A model generated the notes under the pieces. The model saw only the letters and a program-made list of their open reading frames with translations, had not been told where the DNA came from and did no database searches. A stretch of 64,000 nt of DNA from Pseudobutyrivibrio xylanivorans DSM 14809. Its GTDB lineage: Bacteria; Bacillota; Clostridia; Lachnospirales; Lachnospiraceae. The position numbers and the translations under genes were made by a program. The stretch covers positions 62,001-126,000 of the forward strand of contig NZ_FQYQ01000006.1 in the NCBI RefSeq assembly GCF_900141825.1, written 5' to 3'. This document shows positions 32,486-39,885 of this stretch, piece by piece (position 1 is the first letter of the stretch; each line of letters starts with the position of its first letter).

Positions 32486-33796
32486 CTATTCAGCGAAGAT
32501 TGCAGTCATCATTTCAATTATCTCATCATAATCAAATTTGTCATGAGTAGCTTGCAGCAGGAACTCATTCACCGCATCAATCTTTTTGATAGCATAATCT
32601 ATTGCTTTGTTAGAGCCATTTTTATATGCTCCAATGTTTATCAAATCCTCAGCCTCCTGATAGGTAGCCAGAACATTTTTTAGCTTTCCTGCTATAGCCT
32701 TATGCTCTGGTGTTGCCACTGCAGACATAACTCTGGATATGGACTGCAAAACATCAATGGCTGGATAATGATTCTTCTGTGCCAGCTTTCTATTAAGCAC
32801 AATATGCCCATCTAAAATCGAACGTGCTGTATCAGTGATTGGTTCATTAAAATCGTCACCATCAACAAGAACTGTGTATAATCCTGTTATTGAGCCCACC
32901 GATGAATTTCCCGCCCTTTCAAGCAAGCGTGGCATTTCAGAATAAACTGATGGAGGATAACCTCTAGTTACTGGTGGTTCACCAGATGCAAGACCGATTT
33001 CTCTCTGTGCCATAGAAAATCGTGTCAAAGAATCCATCATAAGGAGTACATCTTTCCCCTGATCTCTGAAATACTCAGCAATAGCGGTGGCTGTAAGAGC
33101 CGCTTTCTTACGAATAAGAGCTGGCTTATCAGAGGTTGCACATACAACCACAGATCTGGCCATACCCTCAGGTCCTAAATCATTTTCAACAAATTCGCGA
33201 ACTTCACGACCTCGTTCACCAATAAGCGCAATAACATTTATCTCAGCTTTTGTATTTCGCGCAAACATACCCATCAACGTAGATTTACCTACACCAGAGC
33301 CTGCAAATATTCCAATTCTTTGTCCCTTGCCAACAGTAATAAGTCCATCTACAGCCTTAACGCCAAGTGAAAGAGGCTCTTTGATAATTACTCTGGCCAT
33401 AGGATCTGGTGGATCTGCCTCTGCCGGATATTCCACAAGATTCTCAAAATCAGAAAAGTCATCTACATCAGATGGAACTCCAAGTCCGTCTAAAAGATGT
33501 CCCAAAAGCTGGTCTCCAACGGCTACACCAAGAGGATGTCCGGTATTTTCAACCATACAGCCAACACCAATTCCTTCAACATTCTCGTAAGGCATCAAAA
33601 GCAGACGTTTGTCCTTGAATCCGACAACCTCTGCTTTAATACGCTGATCAGAGCCCTCCACGATTATTTCGCACAAATCGCGAAGCTTGGCCTCTGGTCC
33701 CACTGATTCAATTGTAAGTCCAACAACCTTTACAACTTTGCCAAGAGATTTAAAGTAATCCTTCTCTGTCAGCTGCATCAATAATCCCTGGTCCAC
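32486..33796 (-). CDS. fliI: Flagellum-specific ATPase FliI
   Basis: FliI energises substrate delivery to the export gate with FliH and FliJ. Walker A is GIFAGSGVGKSTLMGMFA, the P-loop neighbour IALIGERGREVREF and Walker B VLLMMDSLTRFSMAQREIGL are visible, with the C-terminal YTVLVDGDDFNEPITDTARS. Length 436. The start is GTG at 33796 with AGGAGG close upstream; the ATG six codons later is a possible alternative. Confidence 0.96.
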   Translation of the reverse strand: MDQGLLMQLTEKDYFKSLGKVVKVVGLTIESVGPEAKLRDLCEIIVEGSDQRIKAEVVGFKDKRLLLMPYENVEGIGVGCMVENTGHPLGVAVGDQLLGHLLDGLGVPSDVDDFSDFENLVEYPAEADPPDPMARVIIKEPLSLGVKAVDGLITVGKGQRIGIFAGSGVGKSTLMGMFARNTKAEINVIALIGERGREVREFVENDLGPEGMARSVVVCATSDKPALIRKKAALTATAIAEYFRDQGKDVLLMMDSLTRFSMAQREIGLASGEPPVTRGYPPSVYSEMPRLLERAGNSSVGSITGLYTVLVDGDDFNEPITDTARSILDGHIVLNRKLAQKNHYPAIDVLQSISRVMSAVATPEHKAIAGKLKNVLATYQEAEDLINIGAYKNGSNKAIDYAIKKIDAVNEFLLQATHDKFDYDEIIEMMTAIFAE

Positions 33797-33804
33797 TTTG
33801 CCTC

Positions 33805-34713
33805 CTAGCTTAGGGCTCTAATTTCCCTGATAAGATTATCTAACTCTGTATCAATGCTACAATCAAAAATACCACCGTCTGTCTCAATAATACACTGACT
33901 ATCATTCAAAAGTGGATCCGCTATAATATCTAGTCCCACTTCAGCTCCAACTTTCCCTTGAATTTCTTCCTTTTTTCCTTTTATAAATTCTGCGTTTGCA
34001 TCGCTGACCTTTATTTGCATCTGTCCCGTGCGTTCAATTTTCATAATGCAATGATCTAACAGGTGATATAAAACATCCTTTTTTCCAGAAAGCTCAGCAT
34101 CAAAAACATGTTCAAAGACTGGGAGACACATCTCCACAATCTCACGCTCCATCTCTATCTGCTTCTGCATGTACTCATTTTCAATACGCTGAATTTCCGC
34201 CTGCATATTACTCTGTGATTCCTGAAGTTCACGGGCAGCTCTTTGAGTACCTTCGTTGTAGCCCTCCTTCTCGCCATCCTGACGTGCAAGATTACGCATA
34301 GCATCAGCATTAAGCTGTGCAGCATTTATAATCTCCTCAGCCTGTGCGTTTGCATCATCAATAATTCGTTGAGCCTCCTCATGGGCTTCAGCCAGAATCT
34401 CTTCCTTAGCAGGACCATAATCAACAGTTTCTTCCTCTTCATCCTGCATAATGGTATCAGCTAAACCTAAGAATTCATCTGTATCCATACCCTCAGGGAT
34501 TTCCGCTCCAGATTCACGCATAGCTTCTAAGCGACGCTCACGCTCTTCGTCCAGTAGCTTTTGCTTATATGCCTTTTCCTGCTTAAGAATGAGTTCCCTT
34601 GCCAAAGCATTAGAATCAATGACAAGTTCGCCTGTTTCGCCTGTTTCTTCGTCTGGCTCATTTGGAGCAACCAAAAAACCATAGATGACATTGTTACTAG
34701 ACAATGAGCTCAT
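33805..34713 (-). CDS. fliH: Flagellar assembly protein FliH
   Basis: FliH binds and restrains FliI and tethers it to the C ring. The 302-residue protein has an acidic N-terminus, a long coiled coil (about 100-200, ILAEAHEEAQRIIDDANAQA with repeated alanines) and the C-terminal V-ATPase-E-like domain (about 200-302, ending CIIETDGGIFDCSIDTELDN). Its start overlaps fliG by 17 bases, with AGGAGG in the fliG coding end. Confidence 0.92.
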   Translation of the reverse strand: MSSLSSNNVIYGFLVAPNEPDEETGETGELVIDSNALARELILKQEKAYKQKLLDEERERRLEAMRESGAEIPEGMDTDEFLGLADTIMQDEEEETVDYGPAKEEILAEAHEEAQRIIDDANAQAEEIINAAQLNADAMRNLARQDGEKEGYNEGTQRAARELQESQSNMQAEIQRIENEYMQKQIEMEREIVEMCLPVFEHVFDAELSGKKDVLYHLLDHCIMKIERTGQMQIKVSDANAEFIKGKKEEIQGKVGAEVGLDIIADPLLNDSQCIIETDGGIFDCSIDTELDNLIREIRALS

Positions 34714-35704
34714 CTCCGCCTCCTCTTGAAATTACAATCTCTGCAGAATCCTCAAGCTTTCTGATAATACCAACTATCTTCTGCTGAGCTTCTTCAACAT
34801 CCTTCATACGAACAGGACCCATGAATTCCATGTCTTCCTTGATCATAGCTGCAAGACGAGAAGAAAGGTTCTTAAAGATTGCAGATTGAACCTCATCATT
34901 AGCTCCCTTAAGGGCAACGCCAAGATCTGAGTTATCAACGTCTCTAAGCACACGCTGAATAGCTCTGTCGTCCAGAAGAAGAATATCCTCGAATACGAAC
35001 ATCTTCTTTCTGATTTCCTCAGCAAGCTCTGGCTCTTCGATTTCAAGAGACTCCATGATACGTTTCTCAGTACCACGGTCAACTGTATTAAGGATATTAA
35101 CTACCGCATCTACGCCGCCGGCGATAGTGTAATCCTGATTAATAAGAGATGAAAGCTTTCTTTCAAGAACTCTCTCAACCTCTTTGATTACCTCTGGGCT
35201 GGTTCTATCCATTAACGCAATACGTCTGGCAACATCAGCCTGTTTTTCTGGAGGTAAGGCGCCGATAATCAACGATGCCTGTCCAGCAGACAAATAAGAC
35301 AGAATCATAGCGATTGTCTGTGGATGTTCCTCCTGTATAAAGTTCAGCACCTGAGAAGGCTCTGTTTTTCGAATAAATTCGAATGGACGAACCTGTAATG
35401 ATGCTGTCAGCTTTGTAATTACATCCTGGGCACGGTCATCACCAAGAGCCTTCTCAAGAAGTTCCTTAGCATAACCGATACCACCTTCGGCGATGTATTG
35501 CTGAGCAAGACATACCTGATAGAATTCTTCAATTACCTCTTCCTTGAGCGCAGGAGAAATACTTCTCGTATTTGCAATCTCCAGTGTAAGTTCCTCGATT
35601 TCCTCTTCCTTGAGATGCTTAAATATCTGAGCTGATTTCTCTGGTCCTAGGGCGATTAAAAGTATAGCGGCTTTTTGAACGCCATTCATGTCTTCAGTTG
35701 CCAT
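34697..35704 (-). CDS. fliG: Flagellar motor switch protein FliG
   Basis: FliG joins the MS ring to the stator and produces torque. Domains: FliG-N (1-105) with GVQKAAILLIALGPEKSAQI, FliG-M (about 115-190) with EEHPQTIAMILSYLSAGQAS, and FliG-C (about 200-335) with FEDILLLDDRAIQRVLRDVD that carries the charged torque helix. Length 335. It starts 4 bases after fliF. Confidence 0.97.
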   Translation of the reverse strand: MATEDMNGVQKAAILLIALGPEKSAQIFKHLKEEEIEELTLEIANTRSISPALKEEVIEEFYQVCLAQQYIAEGGIGYAKELLEKALGDDRAQDVITKLTASLQVRPFEFIRKTEPSQVLNFIQEEHPQTIAMILSYLSAGQASLIIGALPPEKQADVARRIALMDRTSPEVIKEVERVLERKLSSLINQDYTIAGGVDAVVNILNTVDRGTEKRIMESLEIEEPELAEEIRKKMFVFEDILLLDDRAIQRVLRDVDNSDLGVALKGANDEVQSAIFKNLSSRLAAMIKEDMEFMGPVRMKDVEEAQQKIVGIIRKLEDSAEIVISRGGGDELIV

Positions 35705-35708
35705 AACC

Positions 35709-37322
35709 TTATCCCCAATCCTCGTTTAACCAATTTCTCAGAAGCTGAGCAACAGCCTCTGGTTTCTCATCCACAAACTTTTCAATAAGTATGCGTGCTT
35801 CTGATTTCTCTGTGTACCCAATATCTTCAAGCTCCTCCTCCTCTTCCTGAGCAGTTGAAGCAATAAGATCATCAATAGTAAGCTCCTGTTCCACAGGCTC
35901 CTCTTCTTCAGTCTTAAGACTTCTAAATACAACAAAGCCAAGCATTGCAAAGATAAGAGCTGCAAGTACAATCTGAATGATATCTGTCACTGAGATTGGT
36001 GGTCCTTCAGAATACTGGAACATTGGAATCTCATAAGCCACAACCTTTACATTGGCAGATGGGAAACCAGTAGTTCTGGCAACAACCTCTATAATGTCAT
36101 CTGAAACCTCCTGCTGAACAGGATTTGAATTTGCTTTTACGAATTCGTCAAAGGTCTGTCCTGCTTCTTCTAAGGTTCCATCCTTTTCCATCTTATCTTC
36201 ATTGTAAATTGCAAATTTCTTGCAGGTTACAGAAATTGAAGAATCCTCTAAGCTCTGTTTACCTATCTCATCCTTATGAGTTGTAATCCTTTCATCTGGG
36301 AGATAATCCTTCTCAAAATCCTCTGTAGATGCCTGAGTCTGGTTTTCATCTTCTATTACATATGTGGTATCATCATCATTAGAATCAGTTCCTGGTACGC
36401 CACCGCTACCACCAACAGAACTAGAGCTTGAGCCCTTTTCCCAATCAAGATAGCCCTCTGTACGTCCTTCATCTACTGAATAATCGTAGTTTACATAGCT
36501 ATTTTCATCAAAGCTCATAGAAAGATTGACGCCGACAGAAACAGAATCATAAAGATTTGTTCCCTCAAGAACAGTCTGAACACGTTTCACAATCTCTTCT
36601 CTAGCTTTATCCCTGGCATCCTGATTAGCTGAAGCGGAAGCTCCTGCTGTTCCAGCTTTTGCATTTGGATACAATAGATTTCCTTCTGTATCCATGATTG
36701 TGATGTTATCGGTTGTTTCATTAGCTAGGTTCGTAGCTAAATGCCTTGCCATACCTTCTATAGTTTCTTCTGTTATAGGTGAATTTAGAGTAAGAATTAC
36801 CGAAGACCATCCCGGCTGATTTTGGGCGATAAGAGTACCATCATCCTCTGGTATATTAAGAGTAACTCTTGCCTTATCAACCATCTCAAAGGCCTCAAGA
36901 TCAGAAGCAAACTGCTCCTCTAAAACCTTTTTGTATTTTTTTTGCTTGTCTGCTTCGGTAGATGAAAAACCACCATCGAAAACGTCATCTAAAGAGTATT
37001 TTGATGTAGGAATTTCATTAGAGCCAAGAAGAACATTGGCACGACCTTCATCCTTCTCATCAATGAAGAATGTAAATCCATCCGGAGATGTCTCGTAACC
37101 AATCTTTTCTTCTTCAAGAAGTTCTTTAACGGCAGCAGCCTGCTTACCATCCTCGCATGCTACCAGCTGAATCATTGTAGGCCTTGTAATTACAAAAGCC
37201 AAAATAGCAAAAGACACAATAACAACAGCAGTAATTGAAATGATCAATATCTGCTGTCGTTTTGTAAACTTTCTCCACCACTCTAAAAGTCTGTTTAAAA
37301 TAGCCTGAATTTGTTCTGGCAT
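35709..37322 (-). CDS. fliF: Flagellar MS-ring protein FliF
   Basis: FliF forms the MS ring in the membrane. Membrane helices lie at about 27-48 (ILIISITAVVIVSFAILAFV) and about 445-465 (DIIQIVLAALIFAMLGFVVF). Between them are the ring-building motifs, including EEEKIGYETSPDGFTF and DSSISVTCKKFAIYNEDK. The C-terminal FliG-binding tail is ILIEKFVDEKPEAVAQLLRN and WLNEDW. Length 537. It is separated from fliE by a 246-base gap with a strong three-way structure. Confidence 0.96.
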   Translation of the reverse strand: MPEQIQAILNRLLEWWRKFTKRQQILIISITAVVIVSFAILAFVITRPTMIQLVACEDGKQAAAVKELLEEEKIGYETSPDGFTFFIDEKDEGRANVLLGSNEIPTSKYSLDDVFDGGFSSTEADKQKKYKKVLEEQFASDLEAFEMVDKARVTLNIPEDDGTLIAQNQPGWSSVILTLNSPITEETIEGMARHLATNLANETTDNITIMDTEGNLLYPNAKAGTAGASASANQDARDKAREEIVKRVQTVLEGTNLYDSVSVGVNLSMSFDENSYVNYDYSVDEGRTEGYLDWEKGSSSSSVGGSGGVPGTDSNDDDTTYVIEDENQTQASTEDFEKDYLPDERITTHKDEIGKQSLEDSSISVTCKKFAIYNEDKMEKDGTLEEAGQTFDEFVKANSNPVQQEVSDDIIEVVARTTGFPSANVKVVAYEIPMFQYSEGPPISVTDIIQIVLAALIFAMLGFVVFRSLKTEEEEPVEQELTIDDLIASTAQEEEEELEDIGYTEKSEARILIEKFVDEKPEAVAQLLRNWLNEDWG

Positions 37323-37392
37323 AGACTCTCTCCCCTACAACACATTAAAAAATACCATTCTCCAAAATTACCATAAAACTATTCCCAGATGC

Positions 37393-37470
37393 CTTCACCG
37401 CATTCATAATGGAAGTCTTTCAGACTTCTTTACCGGCACTTCGTGCCTAACATTATTCATGTGGGTGAAG
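37393..37470. repeat. Three-way-junction palindromic element between fliE and fliF
   Basis: Nested inverted repeats: outer stem CTTCACC/GGTGAAG (37393-37399, 37464-37470); second stem CAT/ATG and ATAATG/CATTAT (37401-37411, 37451-37461) with a 2x2 internal loop; inside it, hairpin GAAGTCT-TTC-AGACTTC (37412-37428) and hairpin GGCAC-TTC-GTGCC (37435-37447). All four helices can coexist. No T run or reading frame explains it. The fold works on either strand; the fliE-fliF transcript is the minus strand. The rest of the 37323-37568 gap is AT-rich with nothing else I can identify. Confidence 0.85.
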
Positions 37471-37568
37471 CCACTGATTCCAGTTTAGAAATATTTAATG
37501 ATAATTCTTTTATAAGCAAGCTTAACAAGAATATATCCTTAAATATTTCTATCTGTGAATAGTAGCAT

Positions 37569-37874
37569 TTAGACCTGCATCTGCATTATCTGCTGATAAG
37601 CATCAAGAATTCTATCTCTTACTGCTACAGTGTACTGCAGTGCAGTATTTGCCTTCTTTTCTGCAATCATTAAATCGTGCGTGTTATCAGATTCTCCTAG
37701 CTGCAACGCAATCTGCTCACGATTTACATTCTTTTGTAGGGCATTAGTCTCCTCTAATAACCCCATAGCCGAATCAAGCATGCTCTGGAAACCTGTTGTA
37801 GCATCTACCTTGGGAGTTCTTACGTCTTTTACAGGAGTTCCACCGTATAAACTCTGAAGTGAAGCAATATCCAT
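37569..37874 (-). CDS. fliE: Flagellar hook-basal body protein FliE
   Basis: FliE links the MS ring to the rod. The 101-residue protein has the family C-terminal pattern LGESDNTHDLMIAEKKANTA and LQYTVAVRDRILDAYQQIMQ with MQV at the end. The N-terminus (SLYGGTPVK) is variable as usual. GGGGG lies just upstream. It follows flgC by 29 bases. Confidence 0.94.
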   Translation of the reverse strand: MDIASLQSLYGGTPVKDVRTPKVDATTGFQSMLDSAMGLLEETNALQKNVNREQIALQLGESDNTHDLMIAEKKANTALQYTVAVRDRILDAYQQIMQMQV

Positions 37875-37903
37875 AGCTATCCCCCGTCATATTCTACAAT
37901 CAT

Positions 37904-38359
37904 TTATCGCTGACCAATCTGAATACCATATCCAGCCATAGATTTTATGGCATTGAATGCTGTTACGTTAGCCTCATAAGAACGGCTTGCATCAATAAGA
38001 TTTGTCATTTCAGTAACTGTATTAACATTAGGGTATCTAACATACCCGTTCTCGTCTGCATCAGGATGAGATGGATCATATTCCATAATAAAATCTGTTT
38101 CTGTGTCCTCAGAAACCTTGCTGACCTTTACACCGTTGCCGTAATAATGTAGCTGTTTATCCTTTAATATGTTTCTAAAGTTTGGTATGCCGGAATGATA
38201 ATTCTTTTCCTTAAAGGTAACAATCTTTCTTCTGTATGGACCACCATTTTCAGTTCTTGTCGTACTTACATTTGCAATATTCTCAGCAATAATATCCATA
38301 CGAAAACGCTGAGCTGTCATTCCTGTAGCGCAGATATCAAAAGGTTGAAATAATCCCAT
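37904..38359 (-). CDS. flgC: Flagellar rod protein FlgC
   Basis: FlgC is a proximal rod protein. The N-terminal rod motif FDICATGMTAQRFRMDIIAE with NIANVSTTRT and the C-terminal NVNTVTEMTNLIDASRSYEA plus NVTAFNAIKSM are typical. I start at the ATG at 38359 (151 residues), five bases after AGGAGG; a GTG two codons earlier is within reach but too close. It follows flgB by 22 bases. Confidence 0.95.
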   Translation of the reverse strand: MGLFQPFDICATGMTAQRFRMDIIAENIANVSTTRTENGGPYRRKIVTFKEKNYHSGIPNFRNILKDKQLHYYGNGVKVSKVSEDTETDFIMEYDPSHPDADENGYVRYPNVNTVTEMTNLIDASRSYEANVTAFNAIKSMAGYGIQIGQR

Positions 38360-38381
38360 ACGCACCTCCTAATAGAACTCA

Positions 38382-38780
38382 CTATTTGCTACAAACAATT
38401 GAAAATCTTTCGAATTCGTTTGATATGCTTGTGGTGTACGCTTGATAACGAAGTGTTTCTGAGGCAAGCTCAACATTCTCTGTATCCGGATCAACGTTAT
38501 TTCGATCCAATCTGTAAGAGAATGTCTCGTAATCAATGTACTCAAAGCCGTCAACATGATTGCCATTATCATCAAGCTTGTTGACAGCTCTGTCCAGAGT
38601 CCTTTCATGGGTTCCCAACAATTCCTTTTTCAAGACACTTGCAAATTCAATATCTTTTCTCTTATAACCAGGAGTATCTTCATTGGCTAAATTATTCAGT
38701 ATGAGTGTCTGTCTGCGCCAGCTGGCATCAGCAGCACAATCAAGAGCATTTACGTAAGAAAAAGCATCTGACATAATCAT
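38382..38780 (-). CDS. flgB: Flagellar rod protein FlgB
   Basis: FlgB is the first rod protein and the first gene of the flagellar block. The N-terminal pattern DAFSYVNALDCAADASWRRQ, then TLILNNLANEDTPGYKRKDI with EFASVLKKEL, is diagnostic. The C-terminus (YQAYTTSISNEFERFSIVCS) is short. Length 132. AGGAGG lies 9 bases before the ATG. It has its own promoter downstream of the codY terminator. Confidence 0.95.
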   Translation of the reverse strand: MIMSDAFSYVNALDCAADASWRRQTLILNNLANEDTPGYKRKDIEFASVLKKELLGTHERTLDRAVNKLDDNGNHVDGFEYIDYETFSYRLDRNNVDPDTENVELASETLRYQAYTTSISNEFERFSIVCSK

Positions 38781-38812
38781 AGCAACACACCTCCTAGATT
38801 ACTTTTAACTAA

Positions 38813-38840
38813 ATTATAAAAGAAGTTATCTGAAAAACAA
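38813..38840 (-). promoter_or_regulatory. Sigma-A promoter of the flgB operon with a CodY-box-like site
   Basis: Minus strand: -35 TTGTTT (38835-38840), 16-base spacer, -10 TATAAT (38813-38818). The spacer contains GTTTTTCAGATAACT (38824-38838), which matches the CodY box consensus AATTTTCWGAAAATT at 11 of 15 positions. CodY binding here would block the promoter. The match is by eye and not unique in AT-rich DNA. Confidence 0.65.
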
Positions 38841-38893
38841 AGCATTTTTACTATATATTGTGTAAAATCGCCATTTTTTAACAATTTGTACAC

Positions 38894-38925
38894 AAAAAGG
38901 ACTTAAGTATTTCTTAAGTCCTTTT
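38894..38925 (-). terminator. Terminator after codY
   Basis: A 13-base-pair perfect stem (38895-38907 with 38913-38925) and loop of 5 bases is followed on the minus strand by TTGTG after a T4 arm. It lies 34 bases after the codY stop and separates codY from the flgB promoter. Confidence 0.9.
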
Positions 38926-38958
38926 ACTACATCAATCCATTTATATAAAACTAATGAA

Positions 38959-39735
38959 TTATTTATTCTTCTTAATTTCCTCAAGCTCATCAAATACAAC
39001 ATCGTTAAGGACCTTAATATATGTGCCCTTCATACCTGATGAACGAGACTCGATAACACCTGCTGACTCAAACTTACGAAGAGCATTAACGATAACAGAT
39101 CTTGTTATACCTACTCTATCGGCAATTTTCGATGCAACCAACACCCCTTCATTACCATCCAATTCATCAAAGATGTGAATGATTGCTTCAAGCTCTGAGT
39201 ATGAAAGTGTTGAAATAGCACTCTTAACAACCTGGAGCTTACGATTCTCTTCTGCAGATTCCTCGTTAACTGAACGCATCATCTCAAGACCAACTACTGT
39301 TGTACCGTACTCTGTAAGAATGATATCGTCAATATCGTACTGCTTGTCAAATCTGTAAACGAAAAGTGTTCCAAGACGCTCGCCAGCAATATCAATAGGT
39401 GCGATAATTGCAGAATACATATCAATATCAGTCTTTTCAAAGCCAAGAGTTTTAAGATTTACATTTTCTTTAGTTGAAAGAATAGAAAGTAATCTCTCAT
39501 TTAATAGTGGATCGATAAATCCACCAACCTCATCAACGATAAGCTCACCGATTTCTGTTGTGTTTGGAAGGTGCGAAAGACCAAGAACCTTTCCCTTCTT
39601 AGAAATAACAAGTACAGAAGAATCAAGGATTTCTGTCAATACTGAACAAATATCATTAAAGACAACCTTTGATGAATTATTGTTGTGAAGAAGCTTTCCA
39701 ATCTTTCTAGTCTTGTCTAATAACTGTACACTCAT
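38959..39735 (-). CDS. codY: GTP/branched-chain-amino-acid-sensing repressor CodY
   Basis: CodY senses GTP and branched-chain amino acids and represses genes for nutrient uptake, and in B. subtilis also motility. The N-terminal GAF domain (about 1-155) has LLDKTRKIGKLLHN and GERLGTLFVYRFD. The C-terminal winged helix-turn-helix reads VASKIADRVGITRSVIVNAL and KFESAGVIESRSSGMKGTYI. Length 258 is standard. It lies directly upstream of flgB as in B. subtilis, but codV, clpQ and clpY are not between topA and codY here. Its promoter has a CodY-box-like site. Confidence 0.97.
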   Translation of the reverse strand: MSVQLLDKTRKIGKLLHNNNSSKVVFNDICSVLTEILDSSVLVISKKGKVLGLSHLPNTTEIGELIVDEVGGFIDPLLNERLLSILSTKENVNLKTLGFEKTDIDMYSAIIAPIDIAGERLGTLFVYRFDKQYDIDDIILTEYGTTVVGLEMMRSVNEESAEENRKLQVVKSAISTLSYSELEAIIHIFDELDGNEGVLVASKIADRVGITRSVIVNALRKFESAGVIESRSSGMKGTYIKVLNDVVFDELEEIKKNK

Positions 39736-39794
39736 TTAAATATATTCCTCCTAAATAAAACAAAATGCAAACCTTTCATAGCACCTGTTTCCCC

Positions 39795-39809
39795 TGACTT
39801 CTGAAGTCA
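39795..39809. repeat. Perfect dyad in the codY leader
   Basis: TGACTTC-T-GAAGTCA is a 7-base perfect inverted repeat with one central base, inside the untranslated leader between the codY promoter and start codon. It could be an operator or an RNA hairpin (a 1-base loop is too tight for RNA, so the stem would be shorter). No binding protein can be named. Confidence 0.5.
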
Positions 39810-39825
39810 ATTCTGAATTGTTCAA

Positions 39826-39854
39826 ATTATAGCACTGATTCAGTTAAATTTCAA
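39826..39854 (-). promoter_or_regulatory. Sigma-A promoter of codY
   Basis: Minus strand: -35 TTGAAA (39849-39854), 17-base spacer, -10 TATAAT (39826-39831). This is one of the best promoters in the window. The leader to the codY start is about 85 bases. Confidence 0.85.
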
Positions 39855-39855
39855 T

Positions 39856-39870
39856 TAATTTCAGAATATT
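39856..39870 (-). promoter_or_regulatory. CodY-box-like site upstream of the codY promoter
   Basis: AATATTCTGAAATTA on the minus strand matches AATTTTCWGAAAATT at 12 of 15 positions and abuts the -35 element. This fits self-control by CodY. The evidence is motif match and position only. Confidence 0.5.
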
Positions 39871-39885
39871 TTAACTATTCACGTA

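Noticed and set aside
37323-37392. Terminator for the flgB-flgC-fliE segment
   Set aside because: The neighbouring hairpins lack a following T run on the minus strand and fliF has no clear promoter of its own, so full termination is unlikely.
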